Below, piece after piece: positions 8,266-17,066 of a DNA stretch of 64,000 nucleotides; position 1 is the stretch's first letter, and each line of letters opens with the position of its first letter. A program made the translations under genes and the position numbers. This DNA comes from an uncultured Eubacterium sp. (GTDB taxonomy: Bacteria > Bacillota > Clostridia > Lachnospirales > Lachnospiraceae). Location: positions 1 through 64,000 of the forward strand of contig CAMEVC010000007.1 in NCBI GenBank assembly GCA_945939115.1, read 5' to 3'. Under the pieces are notes generated by a model. The model saw only the letters and a list, made by a program, of their open reading frames with translations, was not told where the DNA came from and searched no databases.

Positions 8266-10639
8266 TGTTAAAAGAGGACTTACAGCAAAGGAAGTAGAAA
8301 AGTTAACAATTGATGGACAGGTCAATGTGTCGGTGGGCAAACAGTCAAAGACTATTGGCCAGATTGTTGCGGGTAATGTGTTTACTTATTTTAATCTTAT
8401 ATTTGCAATTTTTGCTGTGCTTCTTATTCTTGTCAGGTCATATAACAATATGACATTTCTGCCTGTTATAGTTTGCAATATGTTTATTGGCATAATTCAG
8501 GAGATAAGAGCCAAGAAAGTCCTTGACAGACTTACGGTGGTTAATGCGCCTAAAACGAAAGTTATCCGTGATGGTAAATTATATACTATAGATTCTGAGA
8601 CTTTGGTAAAGGGGGATTTGTGTGTGTTTTCGGCTGGAAACCAGTTGAGCGCAGATGCGATTCTTGCGGAGGGGTTTGTCCGTGTGAATGAATCCTTAGT
8701 TACCGGTGAGTCTGACGAGGTTGTTAAGAATGCCGGAGACATACTGCTCTCCGGCAGTTTTATTGTATCGGGAGAATGTAAGGCAATTCTTACAAATGTC
8801 GGACATGAAGCATATGCAGCCAGACTTGCCATGGAAGCCAAGTCAGGACGCAGAAAACAGAAAACAGATATGATGGAATCGCTTGATAAACTGGTAAAAA
8901 CAATTGGGGTATTAATAATTCCGATAGGTGCAGGACTTTTTCTGCAAAGCAGATTTGCAGTTGGAAGTTCTATTAAGAGCAGTATAGATTCAATGGTTGC
9001 ATCTTTAGTGGGGATGATACCGGAGGGCTTGTATCTTCTTGCCAGTGTGGCGCTTGTCGTCAGTGTGATGAGGCTTGGGAAGAAAAATGTTCTGGTTCAT
9101 GAGATGAACTGTGTTGAAACACTCGCAAGAGTTAATGTTTTGTGTGTTGACAAGACAGGTACAATAACAAGGCCTGATATGTCAGTTACCCATGTCCATG
9201 TGCTTAATGATATCAATGAGGATGGCCGGGTGCTGGATGTGCATGAAATTGGGAAACGCATAAAAAGTGTCGTATCAGCAATAAAGCCGGATAATGCGAC
9301 AATGACAGCAATACATAATTATTACGGCGTGGAGCGGATTACTGAGTGTGATGAAGTGTATCCGTTCTCATCCCGGAATAAATATAGCGGCGCACGATTC
9401 GGCAGGGATACATATCTTCTTGGTGCACCGGAATATCTTCTGCTAAAAGAATATAACAAATATAAAAATATTATAGACAGGTACTCATGCAATGGCGAGA
9501 GAATAGTTGTGTTTGGAAAAGCCAATGAGGATATAACAGGGGAGTCTGTCACGACGGCAATAACTCCAATGGCGTTCATAATTCTGGAAAATGAGATAAG
9601 AGAAACTGCAAAGGAAACATTTGCATATTTCAAGGAGCAGGGAGTAAGCATTAAAGTTATATCTGGAGATAATCCGGTTACAGCTTCCAATGTGGCAGCC
9701 AGGGCAGGAATAGACAATGCGGACTGTTACATTGATGCAACAACTCTGATGACGGATGAAGACATATGTAATGCAGTTAAGAAATATACTGTTTTCGGAA
9801 GAGTTATACCAGAACAGAAGAAAAAGATAATAGAAGCATTTAAGTCTGATGGCAATGTAGTTGCAATGACAGGGGACGGAGTCAATGATGTGCTTGCGCT
9901 GAAGTGTGCAGACTGTAGTGTGGCGATGGCATCGGGTAGTGATGCAGCAAGCAACGCGGCGCAGATAGTGCTTCTGGATTCTGATTTTTCAAGAATGCCT
10001 AATGTTGTCGGAGAGGGAAGGCGTGTTGTCAATAATATTAAATGTTCTGCCTCGCTATTTCTCGCAAAGAATATATTTTCGATGCTGCTTACAATATTTA
10101 CGCTTATATCGGTTAAACTGTATCCGTTGTATCCTACCCAGCTTTCTCTTCTGGGAATTTTTACAATAGGAATACCAGCTTTTTTACTTGCGTTGCAGCC
10201 AAATAAGAGCCTGATTAAAGGAGATTTCCTGTTTAATGTAGTATTAAAAGCACTTCCTACGGGACTGACAGATTTCGTTGTTGTTATGATGGTTGCTATA
10301 TATGGTAATGTTATGGGACTGGAACACGAACAGGTTGCAACAGCGGCAACGCTTGTTCTGCTCACAGTCGGAATGGCAGCTCTTATAAGGGTGTGTCTTC
10401 CATTTGACATGATTCGTATAGCTATATGTATTGCAATGGCTGCAGGGATAGTTTTTTCAATAATTTTCTTACGGCCTGTGTTTGCGATGGTTGTGCTTAA
10501 AGGATTAAATCTCTACCTCACAATTATTATGATGGTGGTGTCACTGCCGTTGTACAGGTATGTGTGCAGGCTGACGGCATGGCTTATTAACTATCTTGAA
10601 AACCACAGCCGTCGGTTTAAACGCCTGCTTAGAGGATAA
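8258..10639 (+). CDS. P-type cation-transporting ATPase, CtpE-like
   Basis: A 793-residue P-type ATPase. The dephosphorylation motif TGES is at 149-152, the phosphorylated Asp is D298 in DKTGTIT, and the hinge motif TGDGVND is at 538-544. The PEGL in the fourth membrane helix fits ion coordination. There is no N-terminal heavy-metal domain and no CPC motif, so it is not a Cu or Zn exporter. The pattern (short N-terminus, GQIVAGNVFTYFN, QEIRAKKVLD, VASLVGMIPEGL) closely resembles mycobacterial CtpE, which has been linked to calcium uptake. The transported ion here is an inference. It ends 1 nt before the convergent lipoprotein gene. Confidence 0.9.
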   Translation: MTDVKRGLTAKEVEKLTIDGQVNVSVGKQSKTIGQIVAGNVFTYFNLIFAIFAVLLILVRSYNNMTFLPVIVCNMFIGIIQEIRAKKVLDRLTVVNAPKTKVIRDGKLYTIDSETLVKGDLCVFSAGNQLSADAILAEGFVRVNESLVTGESDEVVKNAGDILLSGSFIVSGECKAILTNVGHEAYAARLAMEAKSGRRKQKTDMMESLDKLVKTIGVLIIPIGAGLFLQSRFAVGSSIKSSIDSMVASLVGMIPEGLYLLASVALVVSVMRLGKKNVLVHEMNCVETLARVNVLCVDKTGTITRPDMSVTHVHVLNDINEDGRVLDVHEIGKRIKSVVSAIKPDNATMTAIHNYYGVERITECDEVYPFSSRNKYSGARFGRDTYLLGAPEYLLLKEYNKYKNIIDRYSCNGERIVVFGKANEDITGESVTTAITPMAFIILENEIRETAKETFAYFKEQGVSIKVISGDNPVTASNVAARAGIDNADCYIDATTLMTDEDICNAVKKYTVFGRVIPEQKKKIIEAFKSDGNVVAMTGDGVNDVLALKCADCSVAMASGSDAASNAAQIVLLDSDFSRMPNVVGEGRRVVNNIKCSASLFLAKNIFSMLLTIFTLISVKLYPLYPTQLSLLGIFTIGIPAFLLALQPNKSLIKGDFLFNVVLKALPTGLTDFVVVMMVAIYGNVMGLEHEQVATAATLVLLTVGMAALIRVCLPFDMIRIAICIAMAAGIVFSIIFLRPVFAMVVLKGLNLYLTIIMMVVSLPLYRYVCRLTAWLINYLENHSRRFKRLLRG

Positions 10640-10640
10640 T

Positions 10641-11660
10641 TTATCTGTTTATTGCTTTTTCAGAATATTCTGTTATTACAAGATCAGAGTATGGAACTGC
10701 TGAATCAAGCTCTCCGGCTTCAATAAGGATATCCTGAAGAAGAGAAAAACTTTCCTCAGTGAATATGGTATTTTGCTTCCAGGTGTCCTGGGATTTGTAT
10801 CTGTCCACGATAGCAGTTATAGTTTCAATATCGGTTTCTTTAAACTGTGGTGCGATTACGGCTGCAATCTCCTCTGATGAGTGAGTGTTTACATAATCAA
10901 GGCCTTTCTGTATGGCATTGGTGAATTTCTGTATTACATCCGGGTTATTTTCTATATAACTTTTCCTGGCACAGTAGGCGGTATATGGTACATAGCCGCT
11001 CTCTACGCCGAGAGAGGCAACCACATTTCCCTCTTCCTGCTGTTCAAGCAGTGTTGCAGAAGGCTCGAACTCAATGGTATAATCACCGATTCCCGATGTG
11101 AATGCAGCAGAAGTAGAGCCGAAGTCAACATTCTGCAATATTTCAAGGTCATTCTTTGGGTCAACCCCATTCTTTTTAAGAATATATTCAAAGAGCATCT
11201 CAGGCATTCCTCCTGCTCTGCCTCCTATAACAGTCTTACCCTTAAGACTGCTCCATTGAAAGTTGTCATCCGGATTACGTGCAACAAGAAAATTACCGGC
11301 ACGCTGGGTAAGACCGGCAAAGTTGACAGCATAGTCATCGGCTCCCTCCGCATATACATAGATGGAGGATTCCGAGCCCATAAATCCTATATCTGCATCG
11401 CCGGATATAAGGGCAGTCATTACTTTGTCTGCACCAAAACCGTTTGTTACAGTAAGGTCAATACCCTCATCTGCAAAATAACCCAATTCTATGGCGGCGT
11501 ATTGTGGAGCATAGAATATGGAATGAGTAACCTCACATAAAGTGACTTTAGAAAGTCCGTCAGAATCATCTTTCTTAGTACAAGCTAAAAGAGACAGACT
11601 TGCAGTAAAGATAACGGTCGCTGTAAGAAAAAGCGATATATATTTTCTAATTACTTTCAA
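10641..11660 (-). CDS. NMT1/SsuA-like ABC transporter substrate-binding lipoprotein
   Basis: About 339 residues: a lipoprotein signal peptide (lipobox SLLAC), then a type II periplasmic-binding fold of the NMT1/THI5 and SsuA/TauA class (CEVTHSIFYAPQYAAIELGYFADEGIDL). Relatives bind thiamine precursors, nitrate, sulfonates or similar small organics, and the ligand cannot be told from sequence. No permease or ATPase gene is adjacent. The start is the TTG at 11660, because AGGAGA at 11672-11667 leaves a 6-nt gap to it and none to the in-frame TTG at 11666. A TATAAT box for this strand lies at 11703-11698. Confidence 0.88.
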   Translation of the reverse strand: MKVIRKYISLFLTATVIFTASLSLLACTKKDDSDGLSKVTLCEVTHSIFYAPQYAAIELGYFADEGIDLTVTNGFGADKVMTALISGDADIGFMGSESSIYVYAEGADDYAVNFAGLTQRAGNFLVARNPDDNFQWSSLKGKTVIGGRAGGMPEMLFEYILKKNGVDPKNDLEILQNVDFGSTSAAFTSGIGDYTIEFEPSATLLEQQEEGNVVASLGVESGYVPYTAYCARKSYIENNPDVIQKFTNAIQKGLDYVNTHSSEEIAAVIAPQFKETDIETITAIVDRYKSQDTWKQNTIFTEESFSLLQDILIEAGELDSAVPYSDLVITEYSEKAINR

Positions 11661-11740
11661 AAACAATCTCCTGTATAAGTGCTTTTGTTGTTATAGTATT
11701 ATATTTCAGTATTTTGGTTACATAAAATATAATAAATATG

Positions 11741-11770
11741 TTGTCACAAAGTGATAAATTGTGGTAATAT
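11741..11770 (+). promoter_or_regulatory. Sigma-A promoter of the chemoreceptor gene
   Basis: TTGTCA at 11741-11746, an 18-nt spacer and TAATAT at 11765-11770. It lies about 55 nt upstream of the ATG at 11827. Confidence 0.6.
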
Positions 11771-11826
11771 ACAGTTAAAATACAGTGTGGATAATTTAAT
11801 TTCTTTATATGATATGGAGGCATGCT

Positions 11827-13251
11827 ATGTTTGGGAAGAAAAAAGTGGCAACAGCATCGGGAAATAATGATTTACAGATTTTATTAGATGTGTTTGATAA
11901 AATAATATCAGGGGAGATATCACATACCGGGGATTCGCCTGCTGACGCTATGTTATTTTCAGATCCTGCTGTAGCTGATAAATTTAATACAGTTGTTGAG
12001 ACATATAAGAGATTTAACAATAATTTTGTTATGAGACTTAATGAGGCTATGGTGTCAATCGGTGATAACTCATATGTTAAGAATATGATGGATGAAGTCC
12101 AGTCACAGGCTCAGGCTATAGGAACTATGGGCGAGGCAGGACATAATCTGGAGGAATCAATCAACCATATAACATCTACCATGGCTGATATTAAGGATAA
12201 TACTCATGAGATGTTGGCTACAACACAGAATAGTACAGCTAATATGAATGAAAGTATCAAGGTGGTTAATGAATCTTCTGCTAAGATTGCAGATATCAAC
12301 AGACAGGTTCAGGAATTCCAGGACAAGATACATAAGATTGGAGAGATTGTTGATATTGTTAAGAAGGTTGCCAGCCAGAGTAATCTTCTTGCTCTTAATG
12401 CTTCTATTGAGGCAGCAAGGGCCGGTGAGGCAGGTAAGGGCTTTGCAGTTGTAGCAGACCAGGTAAGACAGTTGTCAAGCAGTACAGCGGAATCTGCTGA
12501 TAATATTGTTAATTATGTAAGAGAACTCAATGAAGATATTGGAAAGCTTGCAGCATCTATGGATGAGACAACTCTTAAGCTTTCAGAAGGTAATGAAAAG
12601 GTTGAGGCCTCTCTTTCAGATATTGAGAGGATGAACCGCCAGATGGTTTCTATCAATGATTCTGTTACCGGTATATTTGCAGATATTGATACACAGTCAT
12701 CTATTACAACAGAGTTTGCAAAGCAGGTAGACAGCATTGCAGCAAGTTATGACAAGCTTTCAGATAACTGTATGGCAACAGGAATACATATTTATAAGAT
12801 TGGAAGATATATTGATACCGCTCGAAGCGATATGTTCAGATCATTCTCTAATGTTACAGTTCAGGATATGCTCCGTATATTCGAGATAGACCATTTCATT
12901 CTTATGTGGAGAGTATACAACAACGCTGCCGGATTCGAGCAGCTTAAGATTACACAGCTCAATAATCCTGAGAGCTGTAAGCTTGGTAAGTGGATTGGGT
13001 CACAGACAGATCCTCAGATTACAGGAAGCAGACAGTTTAAAGAACTTGATGCGGCACACAGACAGGTTCACAAGCATGCATGTGATTCATGGTATGCCAA
13101 GGATTCAGGCAATGTGGAACTTGCAATGGAACACTTCCAGAAATGTTATGATGCATATGGTGTATACAAGGATAAGATTGTAGCATTTAAGGAATATATG
13201 AGAACAATTGGATTTACGGATGAAACTGAGACAGTAGTTTTCAGAAAATAA
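11827..13251 (+). CDS. Soluble methyl-accepting chemotaxis protein with C-terminal CZB domain
   Basis: A 474-residue chemoreceptor without any transmembrane segment. A long coiled-coil signalling domain carries the hairpin tip [20 protein letters not shown], the contact site for CheA and CheW. After residue 360 comes a chemoreceptor zinc-binding (CZB) domain with the ordered ligands His (IDHFILMWR), Cys (CKLGKWI) and two His (AHRQVHKHA). CZB-only cytoplasmic receptors such as Helicobacter TlpD sense oxidants or zinc availability. The ATG at 11827 is 6 nt after GGAGG; the ATG at 11822 is in another frame. The gene has its own promoter and terminator. Confidence 0.95.
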   Translation: MFGKKKVATASGNNDLQILLDVFDKIISGEISHTGDSPADAMLFSDPAVADKFNTVVETYKRFNNNFVMRLNEAMVSIGDNSYVKNMMDEVQSQAQAIGTMGEAGHNLEESINHITSTMADIKDNTHEMLATTQNSTANMNESIKVVNESSAKIADINRQVQEFQDKIHKIGEIVDIVKKVASQSNLLALNASIEAARAGEAGKGFAVVADQVRQLSSSTAESADNIVNYVRELNEDIGKLAASMDETTLKLSEGNEKVEASLSDIERMNRQMVSINDSVTGIFADIDTQSSITTEFAKQVDSIAASYDKLSDNCMATGIHIYKIGRYIDTARSDMFRSFSNVTVQDMLRIFEIDHFILMWRVYNNAAGFEQLKITQLNNPESCKLGKWIGSQTDPQITGSRQFKELDAAHRQVHKHACDSWYAKDSGNVELAMEHFQKCYDAYGVYKDKIVAFKEYMRTIGFTDETETVVFRK

Positions 13252-13263
13252 TTATATTAGTGG

Positions 13264-13297
13264 GTCTCCTATGGTATAACATAGGAGACTTATTTTT
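13264..13297 (+). terminator. Rho-independent terminator after the chemoreceptor gene
   Basis: A perfect 10-bp stem pairs 13264-13273 (GTCTCCTATG) with 13280-13289, followed by TTATTTTT. Confidence 0.92.
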
Positions 13298-13348
13298 GCC
13301 TTTACATAAATATCTTATATTAGTAGATTCAACCAGAGGATGTATAGT

Positions 13349-15010
13349 ATGGAAAAGTATAGAGACAGAAATAAGAATATAATGGTAATCGGACATAAGA
13401 ATCCTGACACGGATTCTGTGTGTTCAGCTATTTGTTATGCTAATCTGAAGAATAAGATATCCGGCACAGATTGTTTTATTGCTAAAAGAGCCGGACATCT
13501 TAATAAGGAGACACAGTTTGTACTTAAGAAATTCGGGGTCACAGCACCGGAATATATTAAGGATGTACGTCCTCAGGTAATGAATATTGAGATAAGACAA
13601 ACAAAGGGAATAGACAGGAATACTTCTGTTCTCAATGCATGGAAAATGATGGATTCATTAGATGTTGTTACACTTCCTATTACGGAGGGCAATAAGCTTA
13701 TAGGACTTGTTTCAATTGACGATATTGCTAAGTCATATTTTCAGGTGTTTGATAACCGTGTATTATCGACAGCTAATACGGGCTTTATTAATATAATCGA
13801 GACTCTTAATGGCCGGGTAATTACGGGGGATATTGAGAATGAATTTGTAAGTGGCAAAATGCTTATCGCTGCCGCTAATCCTGATATGATGGAAAATATG
13901 ATTGAGGAGGGAGATATGGTAATACTGGGAAACAGATACGAATCCCAGTTGTGTGCGATTGAGATGGAGGCAAAATGTCTTATTGTATGCGAAGGTGCTA
14001 AAGTTTCCAATACAATTGCTAAGATTGCAGAGAGCCACAAATGCATTATTATTCAGACTGACTATGATACATATACGGTAGCGAAGCTTTTGAACCAGGC
14101 AATACCGGTAGAGTTCTTTATGACTCAGAGAGAGCGGATAATATGTTTTAAAACAACAGATTATATAGAAGATATACAGGAAATAATGACGAAGAAAAGA
14201 TTTCGTGACTTTCCTATAGAGGATGAGAATGGCAATTATGTTGGAACCATTTCACGCAGAAATCTCCTCCGCTCAGGACGCAAGAAGGTAATTCTTGTGG
14301 ACCATAATGAAAAAAGCCAGGCGATAGACGGTATAGAGGATACAGAGATTCTTGAGATAATAGACCATCACAGGTTAGGGCCGATAAATACTATAACTCC
14401 GGTATTTTTCCGCAATCAGCCTCTGGGTTGTACAGGCACAATCATTTATAAAATGTATAAAGAATCTGGAGTGGAGATTGAGCCGGTTATTGCGGGGCTT
14501 ATGTGCTCTGCAATTATATCGGACACTCTTATTTTCAAATCACCGACGTGTACACCGGATGACATTGAGGCTGCCATGGAACTTTCCCGTATTGCCGGGA
14601 TTGACCCGGAGGAACATGGAAGACAGATGTTTGGTGCCGGAAGTAATTTTGATGAGAAGACTGACAGAGAAATATTCTATCAGGATTTCAAGAAGTATAC
14701 TATCAATGACATCACAGTGGGAGTGGGACAGATAAATACAATGGATCTGGAAGATATAGAGAAGGTAAAGCAGAAAGAACTTCCGTTTATTGAGACTGTG
14801 ACATCGGATTATGGGATTGATATGGCATTTTTTCTTATGACAGATATTATGTCTGAATGCTCATATTTAATATGTTCAGGAAAGAATGCAGATGCTGTGA
14901 TGATGCAGGCATTTGGAGTTGACAAAACAAACGATACATATATACTTAAGAATATTGTCTCAAGAAAGAAACAGTTTCTTCCGGCTATTATGGAGGCAAT
15001 GGAACAGTGA
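13349..15010 (+). CDS. Nucleotide-regulated family II (manganese) inorganic pyrophosphatase
   Basis: About 553 residues, longer than the basic ~310-residue family II enzyme because a CBS-DRTGG-CBS regulatory block (about residues 70-300) is inserted in the DHH phosphoesterase domain. Catalytic metal motifs are GHKNPDTDS at the N-terminus and DHNE...DHHR after the insert; the C-terminal DHHA2 domain carries the substrate-binding region. It hydrolyses pyrophosphate in the cytosol. In this subfamily AMP and ADP inhibit, while ATP or diadenosine polyphosphates can activate. The ATG at 13349, 8 nt after AGAGGA, is preferred over the ATG at 13340, which overlaps that site. Confidence 0.95.
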   Translation: MEKYRDRNKNIMVIGHKNPDTDSVCSAICYANLKNKISGTDCFIAKRAGHLNKETQFVLKKFGVTAPEYIKDVRPQVMNIEIRQTKGIDRNTSVLNAWKMMDSLDVVTLPITEGNKLIGLVSIDDIAKSYFQVFDNRVLSTANTGFINIIETLNGRVITGDIENEFVSGKMLIAAANPDMMENMIEEGDMVILGNRYESQLCAIEMEAKCLIVCEGAKVSNTIAKIAESHKCIIIQTDYDTYTVAKLLNQAIPVEFFMTQRERIICFKTTDYIEDIQEIMTKKRFRDFPIEDENGNYVGTISRRNLLRSGRKKVILVDHNEKSQAIDGIEDTEILEIIDHHRLGPINTITPVFFRNQPLGCTGTIIYKMYKESGVEIEPVIAGLMCSAIISDTLIFKSPTCTPDDIEAAMELSRIAGIDPEEHGRQMFGAGSNFDEKTDREIFYQDFKKYTINDITVGVGQINTMDLEDIEKVKQKELPFIETVTSDYGIDMAFFLMTDIMSECSYLICSGKNADAVMMQAFGVDKTNDTYILKNIVSRKKQFLPAIMEAMEQ

Positions 15011-15035
15011 GTAATACAATTGGAGAGTTGGAGTA

Positions 15036-15908
15036 ATGAAAGGTTTAGGAAAGAATGAGCCCTGCTGGTGCAAGAGTGGTAAACCATATTGTGAGTGTCA
15101 TATGGAATTCGATAGAAGACTGGAAAACTATAAGAGAAAATTTCATAAGATACCTCCAAGAAATATAATCAAGAATGAAGAGCAGCTTGAAGGAATGAGG
15201 AAGAGCAGTAAGATAAATATTGCCGTTCTCGATTATGTGGCTGAACATATTAGGGCAGGTATGACCACTCAGGATATAGATGATTTGGTGTATGAGAAGA
15301 CTACGCAGATGGGTGGTATTCCGGCAACGCTTAACTATGAAGGATATCCAAAGAGCGTGTGTACATCCATTAATGAGCAGGTGTGTCACGGTATACCATC
15401 AAAGAACATACAGCTTATAGATGGAGATATAATAAATGTTGACTGTTCAACTATACTTGACGGATATTATTCAGATTCATCAAGGATGTTCTGTATAGGC
15501 AATGTGGCTCCTGAGCATAAAAAGCTTGTGGATGTGGCAAAAGAGTGCGTTGAACTGGGGCTTTCTCAGGTCAAACCCTGGGGACATCTCGGAGATGTGG
15601 CGGCGGCAATAAGCGAGCATGCAAAGGCAAACGGATACTCTGTAGTCAGAGAGGTGGGCGGTCATGGTATCGGACTGGAATTCCATGAGACACCTTTTGT
15701 AAGCTATGTAATCAAGAAGGGAACAGGAATGGTGATGGCTCCGGGAATGGTATTTACAATAGAGCCAATGATTAATGCCGGACTTCCGGATATATATATA
15801 GACGAAAATAATGGCTGGACAATATATACAGACGATGATTCATATTCCGCACAGTGGGAAATAATGGTTCATGTGACAGAAGATGGATATGAGGTCATGA
15901 CATACTAG
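15036..15908 (+). CDS. map: Methionine aminopeptidase type I with N-terminal SEC-C zinc motif
   Basis: A 290-residue class Ic aminopeptidase that removes initiator Met from nascent proteins. A SEC-C zinc motif (CWCKSGKPYCECH) occupies residues 10-22; in other proteins this motif contacts ribosomal or Sec components. The pita-bread metallopeptidase domain has the expected metal ligands: Asp in NVDCS, Asp in YYSDSSR, His in GHGIGLEFHE, Glu in FTIEPM and a final Glu in QWEIMV. It stands alone downstream of the pyrophosphatase, not in the ribosomal-protein operon where a second map is often found, so it may be a paralogue. Confidence 0.95.
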   Translation: MKGLGKNEPCWCKSGKPYCECHMEFDRRLENYKRKFHKIPPRNIIKNEEQLEGMRKSSKINIAVLDYVAEHIRAGMTTQDIDDLVYEKTTQMGGIPATLNYEGYPKSVCTSINEQVCHGIPSKNIQLIDGDIINVDCSTILDGYYSDSSRMFCIGNVAPEHKKLVDVAKECVELGLSQVKPWGHLGDVAAAISEHAKANGYSVVREVGGHGIGLEFHETPFVSYVIKKGTGMVMAPGMVFTIEPMINAGLPDIYIDENNGWTIYTDDDSYSAQWEIMVHVTEDGYEVMTY

Positions 15909-15953
15909 AAAATGAATAAGGACATACAATATTTGTAAAAAGTTCCATATACT
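15900..15953 (+). promoter_or_regulatory. Candidate sigma-E-type promoter(s) for cotJABC
   Basis: Two matches to the sporulation sigma-E -10 consensus (CATACAnT) are visible. CATACAAT at 15923-15930 is perfect, with a partial -35 (ACATACT) 16 nt upstream. CATATACT at 15946-15953 has one mismatch, with an AATATT -35-like box at 15928-15933 only 12 nt upstream. Neither spacing is ideal (14-15 expected). In B. subtilis cotJ is sigma-E dependent, which supports the search but not the choice. Confidence 0.4.
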
Positions 15954-15982
15954 GTAGTGATACATGTATATGGAGCTTTTTT
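15937..15982 (+). terminator. Terminator hairpin of map that contains the cotJA ribosome-binding site
   Basis: A 16-bp stem pairs 15937-15952 with 15966-15981, with one G-U pair and a 13-nt loop, and the 3' arm ends in a T6 run. GGAG at 15972-15975, the only ribosome-binding site for the cotJA ATG at 15983, lies inside the 3' arm. Confidence 0.85.
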
Positions 15983-16123
15983 ATGAAAATAGACGAACTT
16001 GTTCCGGCAATGTGTTATGTTCCGTGGCAGCGCTGGGATGAAATTTATGAGCCTTGTAAGGCGATTATGCGTGGAACACTGTTCCCGATTCTTGATAAAC
16101 CATACACAGGAGGCCGGCCATGA
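15983..16123 (+). CDS. cotJA: Spore coat-associated protein CotJA
   Basis: A 46-residue protein (MKIDELVPAMCYVPWQRW...) matching the short Pro/Trp-rich CotJA family. In Bacillus, CotJA is made in the mother cell and is needed for CotJC to join the spore coat. Its stop overlaps the cotJB start (ATGA at 16120-16123), and the gene order cotJA-cotJB-cotJC confirms the identification. The ribosome-binding site is buried in the preceding terminator hairpin. Confidence 0.9.
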   Translation: MKIDELVPAMCYVPWQRWDEIYEPCKAIMRGTLFPILDKPYTGGRP

Positions 16124-16401
16124 AATGTTGTAAGAATATAAGAAGCGATAAGGCAATGATTATGAAAAACATTTATGAGCTGGGTTTTGCCCTTGTGGAG
16201 GCAATGCTTTATCTTGATACACATCCTGATGATACGGGAGCTATTGAATACTATGCAGAGACTAAGGAAAAATATTCACAATTTAAGAGAAAGTTCTCTG
16301 ATTATTATGGCCCTCTGAGTATGGAATACATGGTAAATGATAATTTCTGGATGTGGGTTGCAACTCCAATGCCATGGGAATACAGGGAAGGAGGAATGTA
16401 A
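16120..16401 (+). CDS. cotJB: Spore coat protein CotJB
   Basis: A 93-residue protein with the CotJB pattern: a central helical segment (YELGFALVEAMLYLDTHPDD) and a C-terminal Trp-rich end (NDNFWMWVATPMPWEYREGGM). It is an inner spore-coat component. Its precise role is not established, but it is always encoded with CotJC. Its start overlaps the cotJA stop by 4 nt, and its stop lies 1 nt before the cotJC ATG, whose GGAGG is inside this gene. Confidence 0.92.
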   Translation: MKCCKNIRSDKAMIMKNIYELGFALVEAMLYLDTHPDDTGAIEYYAETKEKYSQFKRKFSDYYGPLSMEYMVNDNFWMWVATPMPWEYREGGM

Positions 16402-16402
16402 T

Positions 16403-17002
16403 ATGTGGAATTATGAAAAGAGATTGGAGTATCCGATTAACATCAAGAATTGCAATCCAACCCTGGCGGCAATGATAATCAGCCAGTATGGTGGTCCTGA
16501 TGGCGAGCTGGGTGCGTCAATGCGTTATCTGTCCCAGAGGTATGCCATGCCTTATAGAGAAGTAGCAGGGCTGTTGACAGACATTGGAACGGAGGAATTA
16601 GCACACCTTGAGATGGTAAGTACAATGGTTCACCAGCTTACAAGGAATCTTACTGTTGATCAGATAAAAGGAACTCCGTTTGAAGCATATTATGTTGACC
16701 ATACTGTCGGTGTATGGCCGCAGGCAGCAGGAGGAGTACCATTCTGTGCAGTGGAATTTCAGTCAAAAGGTGATGCAATAACAGATATTGTTGAGGATAT
16801 GGCAGCAGAACAGAAAGCGAGAACCACGTATGATAATCTTATAAGATTGTCATGCGATGACCCGGATGTTCTTGAACCGCTCAGATTCTTAAGAGAAAGA
16901 GAAATCGTACATTTCCAGCGTTTTGGAGAGGCGTTGTCTATTATACAGGATAAACTCGATTCAAAGAATTTCTATGCCTTTAATCCGGGTTTTAAGAAAT
17001 AG
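16403..17002 (+). CDS. cotJC: CotJC, manganese catalase-like spore coat protein
   Basis: A 199-residue ferritin-like four-helix protein. Dimetal-site residues appear as Glu/His in GTEELAHLE, Glu in DMAAEQKA and Glu/His in REREIVHFQRF, as expected for manganese catalases, so it probably removes peroxide during sporulation. The ATG at 16403 follows GGAGG by 8 nt. An in-frame ATG at 16337 lies inside cotJB and has no ribosome-binding site. The presence of cotJABC implies that this lineage is, or recently was, a spore former. Confidence 0.95.
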   Translation: MWNYEKRLEYPINIKNCNPTLAAMIISQYGGPDGELGASMRYLSQRYAMPYREVAGLLTDIGTEELAHLEMVSTMVHQLTRNLTVDQIKGTPFEAYYVDHTVGVWPQAAGGVPFCAVEFQSKGDAITDIVEDMAAEQKARTTYDNLIRLSCDDPDVLEPLRFLREREIVHFQRFGEALSIIQDKLDSKNFYAFNPGFKK

Positions 17003-17066
17003 AATGATATTGATAAAGATTTATGATAAAATACATTTATAGAATTGAACGGAAAAGGAGTACAAT

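Noticed and set aside
9727-10410. Long open frame on the minus strand inside the P-type ATPase gene
   Set aside because: No ribosome-binding site and no recognisable domain; it lies wholly opposite a strong coding region with conserved ATPase motifs.
10881-11540. 219-codon plus-strand frame opposite the substrate-binding protein
   Set aside because: No start signal and no domain; the minus-strand gene has a lipobox and a ribosome-binding site.
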